Source: Mycolicibacterium agri (lineage in GTDB: Bacteria; Actinomycetota; Actinomycetes; Mycobacteriales; Mycobacteriaceae). Taken from it: a DNA stretch of 36,791 bases. Under the pieces are notes generated by a model. That model searched no databases and was not told the origin of the DNA. It saw nothing but the letters and a program-made list of their open reading frames with translations. Shown in pieces: positions 30,870-36,791 of this stretch. Positions within the stretch are counted from its first letter, which is position 1. Each line of letters begins with the position of its first letter. The stretch covers positions 1 to 36,791 of the forward strand of contig NZ_PDCP01000058.1 in assembly GCF_002553505.1 (NCBI RefSeq), given 5' to 3'. Both the position numbers and the translations under genes were made by a program.

Positions 30870-31118
30870 CACGATCCTGCTCGTCGCCGGTCTGCTCGCC
30901 GAGGAGGCCCCCCGCGACACCGGCCCCGACTTCGGCAAGGCGGCGCCGTTCGGGCTGTTGATCGTCGTGCTTCTGCTGATCGGCACCTTCCTGTTGGTCC
31001 GGTCGATGAATCGCCATCTCAAGCGGTTGCCGCAGTCGTTCGAAGGCGACGAGGACACGGGCGACTCAGACGTCGAGGACCGCGCCGCAGGCAAGGACCC
31101 CGAGCGCAAGGCAGAAGA

Positions 31119-31122
<4 letters not shown>
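30862..31122 (+). CDS. Small single-pass membrane protein (Rv1083-like)
   Basis: An 86-residue protein with one strong membrane helix (about 30-47, FGLLIVVLLLIGTFLLV), then a short basic stretch (RHLKRLP) and a charged, acidic tail. It overlaps mca by 8 nt and its stop overlaps the start of the next gene (ATGA), so the three are cotranslated. Function unknown; it corresponds to Rv1083 by place and size. Confidence 0.85.
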
Positions 31123-33119
<1,997 letters not shown>

Positions 33120-33163
33120 CTTACGCTTCCCCTACCTGCGGTGGGGGGCCACGCGTCCGCGTG

Positions 33164-33169
33164 TAGCCT
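33164..33169 (+). promoter_or_regulatory. Candidate -10 box for the KSI-like gene
   Basis: TAGCCT ends 7 nt before the ATG at 33177 with no Shine-Dalgarno between, fitting a leaderless start. Confidence 0.4.
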
Positions 33170-33176
33170 TCGGCGC

Positions 33177-33548
33177 ATGTCGACGCCTGAGGACAACGCC
33201 AAGACCGTTCACCGCTATCTCGAGTTCGCCGCCGCAGGAAACGTCGACGGAATCGTCGACCTGTACGCCGAAGACGCCACCGTCGAGGACCCCGTCGGCG
33301 GCGAGGTGCACATCGGCCGTGAGGCCATCCGCGGCTTCTACAGCAAGGTGCCGACGGGCAACAACTCAACGGAGGTCTTCACGCTGCGGGCTCTCGGCAA
33401 CGAGGTGGCGTGGTACTGGGCGCTGACGCTCGACCTCGGCGACAACCGGTTGCGCATCGACATCATCAGCACGATGACGTTCAACGACGCCGGCAAGATC
33501 GCCGCGATGAAGGCCTATTGGACCCCCGAAAACGTGACTTCGGCGTGA
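33177..33548 (+). CDS. Ketosteroid-isomerase-like protein (SnoaL/NTF2 fold)
   Basis: A 123-residue NTF2-fold protein strikingly like bacterial delta-5-3-ketosteroid isomerase: DGIVDLYAEDATVEDPVGGE and AIRGFY align without gaps. Tyr14 and Asp38, the catalytic pair in KSI, sit at the same residue numbers. The third KSI residue, Asp99, aligns with Ser98 here (IDIISTMTFNDAGK), so isomerase activity may be altered or lost. No sterol genes are adjacent. It lies 57 nt after the DUF255 gene and has its own candidate promoter. It converges on the hemolysin-III gene. Confidence 0.82.
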   Translation: MSTPEDNAKTVHRYLEFAAAGNVDGIVDLYAEDATVEDPVGGEVHIGREAIRGFYSKVPTGNNSTEVFTLRALGNEVAWYWALTLDLGDNRLRIDIISTMTFNDAGKIAAMKAYWTPENVTSA

Positions 33549-33590
33549 TGTGTGTCGCTGAGCGAAACTTTCCCGCCGGAGGCGTGAGGG

Positions 33591-34334
33591 CTAGCTGAAG
33601 ACGGCGAACCACATCGCGATGTAGTGCAGCGTGGCCGCCACCGCCGTGCACGCGTGGAAGAACTCGTGGTGGCCGAACGTGTCGGGCCACGGGTTGGGCC
33701 ACTTGAGGCCGTAGAGCACGCCCCCGATGCTGTAGAGCGCGCCGCCGACGATCAGCAACACCAGCGCCGTCACGCCCGCACCGTCGAGGATCGGCCCGAC
33801 GAACCACGCGGCCACCCAGCCCAACAGCAGATACAGCGGTACGCCGACCCAGCGCGGCGCCGACGGCCAGAACATCTTCAGCAGAACGCCCGCCAGTGCG
33901 CCGCCCCAGACGATCCAGAACAGCACCATGCCCTGCTGCGACGGCAACGCCAGCAGGGCGAACGGCGTGTAGCTGCCCGCGATGAACACGAAGATCATCG
34001 AGTGGTCGGCGCGCTTCATCCACTTGCGCAGCGTCTCCGACTTCCAATTGATCCGGTGGTAGGCGCCGCTGACGGCGAACATGGCCACGATCGTCGTCGT
34101 GTAGATCAGCGTCGCGATCCCGGCCCTCGCGCCGACCAACGCCCACGACACCGACACCAGTGTCGCGCCCGCGATGAGCGCGACCACCGCCGCATAGACG
34201 TGGATCCATCCGCGCGCCCGCGGCTTGTTGAACGCATGGGCGACCCGGTCGACGACTGCCTCGGGGAAGTCCTCGGCGCCGTCACCGGAACGGTTTGTGC
34301 GATCTGGCTCTTCGGTATCGACTGAGGCGGTCAT
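33591..34334 (-). CDS. Hemolysin III / PAQR-family membrane protein (Rv1085c-like)
   Basis: A 247-residue protein with seven hydrophobic helices after a polar N-terminus of about 45 residues. PAQR metal-site motifs are present: GAYHRINW in helix 2, ADHSMIFVFIAGSYTP, and GHHEFFHACTAVAATLHY near the end. Family members are membrane proteins thought to be zinc-dependent hydrolases; haemolytic activity is only a name. The ATG at 34334 follows GGGGGTG. It corresponds to Rv1085c and diverges from uppS. Confidence 0.9.
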   Translation of the reverse strand: MTASVDTEEPDRTNRSGDGAEDFPEAVVDRVAHAFNKPRARGWIHVYAAVVALIAGATLVSVSWALVGARAGIATLIYTTTIVAMFAVSGAYHRINWKSETLRKWMKRADHSMIFVFIAGSYTPFALLALPSQQGMVLFWIVWGGALAGVLLKMFWPSAPRWVGVPLYLLLGWVAAWFVGPILDGAGVTALVLLIVGGALYSIGGVLYGLKWPNPWPDTFGHHEFFHACTAVAATLHYIAMWFAVFS

Positions 34335-34377
34335 GTCACCCCCAATTTGCCCACTCGGTGATTCTCGAGCGCCACAG

Positions 34378-34383
34378 TAGTCT
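34378..34383 (+). promoter_or_regulatory. Candidate -10 box for uppS
   Basis: TAGTCT ends 8 nt before the GTG at 34392, and no Shine-Dalgarno is present; a leaderless transcript is likely. Confidence 0.45.
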
Positions 34384-34391
34384 GGATATTC

Positions 34392-35180
34392 GTGGAGATC
34401 ATTCCCGCTCGTCTCAAAGAGCCCATGTATCGGCTCTACGAGATGCGGCTGAAGCAGGGTCTCGCGGCATCGAAATCCGAACTGCCACGGCATATCGCGG
34501 TGCTCTGCGACGGCAACCGCCGGTGGGCGCGTGACGCCGGTCACGACGACGTCAGCTACGGCTACCGGGTCGGCGCGGCCAAGATCGCCGAGATGCTGCG
34601 CTGGTGCCAGGACTCCGGCATCGAGATGGCGACCGTCTACCTGCTCTCGACCGAGAACCTGCAGCGGGATCCCGATGAGCTCTCGGCGCTGATCGAGATC
34701 ATCACCGACGTCGTCGAGGAGATCTGCACACCGGCGAACAAGTGGAGCGTGCGCACCGTCGGGGACCTGGAACTGCTCGGCGAGGAGCCGGCGCGCCGGC
34801 TGCGCGACGCCGTCGAGTCGACCAACGGCCACGGCGGCTTTCACGTCAACGTCGCCGTCGGCTACGGCGGGCGCCAGGAGATCGTCGACGCGGTGCGCTG
34901 GCTGCTGAGCAAGGAACTGGCCAACGGCGCGACGGGGGAGCAGCTGATCGAAGCCGTCACCGCCGAGGCCATTTCGGAGAACCTCTACACCTCGGGCCAG
35001 CCCGATCCCGATCTGGTCATCCGCACGTCGGGCGAGCAGCGGTTGTCGGGCTTTCTGCTGTGGCAGAGCGCCTACTCGGAGATGTGGTTCACCGAGGCCT
35101 ACTGGCCGGAGTTCCGCCGCGTCGATTTCCTGCGGGCGCTGCGCGATTACAGCGCGCGGCACCGCCGCTACGGCCGCTGA
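34392..35180 (+). CDS. uppS: Short-chain (Z)-isoprenyl diphosphate synthase (Rv1086-like)
   Basis: A 262-residue cis-prenyltransferase, the same length as Rv1086 and nearly identical to it in the parts I remember. Asp40 in CDGNRRWA binds the diphosphate-metal; STENLQRDPDEL and DLVIRTSGEQRLSGFLLWQ are family signatures. Rv1086 adds one isoprene unit to geranyl diphosphate to give omega,E,Z-farnesyl diphosphate, the precursor for decaprenyl phosphate in cell-wall synthesis. The start is GTG at 34392 with a -10-like box 8 nt upstream. An unknown membrane-protein gene follows after 33 nt. Confidence 0.93.
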   Translation: MEIIPARLKEPMYRLYEMRLKQGLAASKSELPRHIAVLCDGNRRWARDAGHDDVSYGYRVGAAKIAEMLRWCQDSGIEMATVYLLSTENLQRDPDELSALIEIITDVVEEICTPANKWSVRTVGDLELLGEEPARRLRDAVESTNGHGGFHVNVAVGYGGRQEIVDAVRWLLSKELANGATGEQLIEAVTAEAISENLYTSGQPDPDLVIRTSGEQRLSGFLLWQSAYSEMWFTEAYWPEFRRVDFLRALRDYSARHRRYGR

Positions 35181-35213
35181 GGGCCGGGCCACACCTTCTG
35201 CCACACTTGAGGA

Positions 35214-36569
35214 ATGGCTGCGCTGTCGGCGCTCGTCTTCTCGCTCAGCTGGTGGTTGGGCCTGTACCTGCTGGCGCGTGACCCGCGCAAACCGATCCTC
35301 GTGCTGGCCGCGATCGGCCTGACCAGCTTCGCGTGCGTGGTGGCGCTCGACGCCGTGCGGATCGTCACCGGGTCGGAGCTGCTCGGCGTCATCGAGATCT
35401 ATCTCGTGGCCGTGCCTGGCATCGCATGGTTCGCGGTCCTCCTCGAGCTGTCGCGGCCGTCGGACACCTGGCGCAGCCGCGCGGGCGAGCTGGCCCTGAT
35501 CGCCGCGGTGGCCGTCGGCGCGTTCGGCGGCGCGACGCTGGCAGGCAATGTGGACGGCCCGTTGCGCCTCGGGCATTGGGTGATGTTCGCCGTCATCTCA
35601 CTGGCCTCGTTGGGCGCCATGCTGTGGGCCGTGTTCGGGCCGTGGCAGCCGCGGCCGGTGGTCGGCTACGTCGTCGTCGCGACGTTGTTCTTTGCGCTCG
35701 GCAACGCCATCATCATCATTCCGCTCGGCTTGCTGCCGAGCTGGCTCGCGTTGGCGTCGACGGGGTTTGACGTCGCGTTGCTCGGTGTGGCCGTCGCGAT
35801 GTGGGACGCCTTCGACGAGGGCCAGGCGTTGCGCGGCGACATGCTGCGCTCCTTCGTCGCGACCGGTGTCGTGGTGGTGTTGTTCGGCGGGCAGGCGCTG
35901 ATCGGCATGGCGTTGACCGGCCAGCAGACGGCGTTGACGGTGATGTTGTTCACCAGCGTGGCGATCGCGATCGCGATCAACGTGCTGGCCGACCCGCTGG
36001 CGGGGCTGCTCGACCGGCTGGCGTTCTCGCGCTCGCCGGCGCTGCGGGCCGACCGCGCCGCGCTGCGCCGCACCGAGTCCGCGCTGCCGCTGCGGCGGAC
36101 CAACCCGCTCGACGAGGTCGACGACGAGACCTTCGTCCGGCTCACCCGCCGCGCGCTTGGCCACTACGGCGACCTGTCCAAGCTCGTCGCCAGCCCGTTG
36201 ACCGCGCTGCCGATCATCGACGAACGCCTCGCCGCGCGCGGCGCGCCGGATCAGCCGCTGGAGCGGGCAAACGAACTCAGGGCGCTGCTGGCCGAACGCA
36301 TCGCCCGGCTCAAGCCGCGCGACGACGCCGAGTTCGGTACCACCGAGCAGTGGCGGCATTACAACGCGTTGTACTTCCCGTACGTCGTCGGGGTGCGCGC
36401 CTACGCGCAGAACGCGACGGCGGCCGGGCTCGACCCGGTGGCCCGGCAGGCGTGGCAGTGGTTCGTCACCGAGGTGCCGCAGCGGTCGCTGCACAACTGG
36501 CAGAACGCCGCGGCCCGGGTGATCGCCGCCGATCTGCGCGGCAGCCCGATCGCCGCACAAAATCGTTGA
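35214..36569 (+). CDS. Unknown polytopic membrane protein with cytosolic C-terminal domain
   Basis: A 451-residue protein I do not recognise. About eight hydrophobic helices lie between residues 3 and 260 (for example SALVFSLSWWLGLYLL, GYVVVATLFFALGNAIIIIP, TVMLFTSVAIAIAINVL). The remaining 190 residues are charged and soluble: DRLAFSRSPALRADRAALRR, EVDDETFVRLTRRALGHYGDL, LKPRDDAEFGTTEQWRHYNAL. The layout (membrane sensor plus cytosolic part) recalls sensory-kinase N-termini, but no histidine-kinase or HTH motif is visible. GAGG lies directly before the ATG. It may be cotranscribed with uppS. Its stop is followed after 9 nt by a 52-bp tandem array. Confidence 0.75.
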   Translation: MAALSALVFSLSWWLGLYLLARDPRKPILVLAAIGLTSFACVVALDAVRIVTGSELLGVIEIYLVAVPGIAWFAVLLELSRPSDTWRSRAGELALIAAVAVGAFGGATLAGNVDGPLRLGHWVMFAVISLASLGAMLWAVFGPWQPRPVVGYVVVATLFFALGNAIIIIPLGLLPSWLALASTGFDVALLGVAVAMWDAFDEGQALRGDMLRSFVATGVVVVLFGGQALIGMALTGQQTALTVMLFTSVAIAIAINVLADPLAGLLDRLAFSRSPALRADRAALRRTESALPLRRTNPLDEVDDETFVRLTRRALGHYGDLSKLVASPLTALPIIDERLAARGAPDQPLERANELRALLAERIARLKPRDDAEFGTTEQWRHYNALYFPYVVGVRAYAQNATAAGLDPVARQAWQWFVTEVPQRSLHNWQNAAARVIAADLRGSPIAAQNR

Positions 36570-36578
36570 CACCCCATC

Positions 36579-36791
36579 TGACTCAGGTTTGATTGGTCAG
36601 CTTCTCCTCGGGCTTCGCCCGCATCGTCGCTGACTCAGGTTTGATTGGTCAGCTTCTCCTCGGGCTTCGCCCGCATCGTCGCTGACTCAGGTTTGATTGG
36701 TCAGCTTCTCCTCGGGCTTCGCCCGCATCGTCGCTGACTGGGGTTTGATTGGTCAGCTTCTCCTCGGGCTTCGCCCGCATCGTCGCTGACT
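36579..36791. repeat. 52-bp tandem repeat array, four full units and cut by the window end
   Basis: Units start at 36579, 36631, 36683 and 36735, with a fifth starting at 36787. Units are identical except for two bases in the fourth (TGACTGGGG instead of TGACTCAGG). Each unit holds a perfect hairpin CGGGCTTCGCCCG (36609-36621 in the first), and GCTGAC...GTCAGC inverted arms span each junction. No open frame runs through it consistently, as 52 is not a multiple of 3. Confidence 0.95.

Noticed and set aside
33591..35576. A long upstream extension of the hemolysin-III frame through uppS
   Set aside because: The extension is antisense to uppS; the protein starts at 34334 with an RBS.
36579..36791. 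CRISPR array
   Set aside because: The 52-bp units are contiguous with no unique spacers, and no cas genes are present.

Overview
The window is high-GC actinobacterial DNA and is almost certainly from a mycobacterium, probably a Mycolicibacterium-type environmental or fast-growing species. This rests on recognisable mycobacterial proteins (EmbR, LpqV, Pra, Mca, EchA8/EchA9, FadA3, LipU, short-chain Z-isoprenyl diphosphate synthase) and on gene order. From about 10.0 kb to 35.2 kb the order follows, from memory, the M. tuberculosis Rv1062-Rv1086 segment. The PE_PGRS pair is missing, and extra genes are present (a glutaryl-CoA-dehydrogenase-like fadE, a proline-rich membrane protein, a GPP34 protein, a ketosteroid-isomerase-like protein). 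I see no rRNA, tRNA, CRISPR, integrase or transposase.

Region 1 (0-10 kb) is accessory. It holds an Ltp1-like thiolase-fold lipid-transfer protein, a secreted DUF732 protein, and an embR plus PknH-type kinase pair. The kinase carries an extracytoplasmic domain unlike the one I remember for PknH. Next comes a divergent LysR / SDR / metallo-beta-lactamase cluster with a palindromic operator. A perfect KstR-type cholesterol-regulon operator follows, in front of a dihydrodipicolinate-reductase-like gene and an SRPBCC gene. The region ends with a secreted HAD acid phosphatase.

Region 2 (10-21 kb) starts with two convergent patatin genes; the first is frameshifted and a perfect 16-bp inverted repeat contains both stop codons. 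It continues with lpqV, a cysteine-dioxygenase-like protein plus rhodanese, a membrane alpha/beta hydrolase, echA8/echA9, a Bax-inhibitor-1 protein with a strong terminator, a twice-frameshifted AbiEi/DUF559 gene bracketed by two 61-bp inverted-repeat elements, and fadA3.

Region 3 (20-36.8 kb) holds an SGNH esterase, lipU, cbs, pra and a second proline-rich membrane protein, the glutaryl-CoA-dehydrogenase-like gene, metB, GPP34, greA, a DUF4307 protein, mca, a small membrane protein, a DUF255 thioredoxin-fold protein, a KSI-like protein, a hemolysin-III protein, uppS and an unknown polytopic membrane protein. The window ends inside a 52-bp tandem array.

Two themes link the genes. One is sulfur and thiol metabolism: cbs with metB (transsulfuration), mca (mycothiol conjugates), and the cysteine-dioxygenase-like/rhodanese pair. 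The other is acyl-CoA and lipid turnover: ltp1, fadA3, echA8, echA9, the GCDH-like gene, esterases and patatins.

The most notable non-coding signals are the paired 12-37-12 inverted repeats around the DUF559 pseudogene, several tandem duplications at gene 3' ends, hairpins able to hide ribosome-binding sites, and a set of TANNNT boxes 6-8 nt upstream of start codons that suggests many leaderless transcripts.
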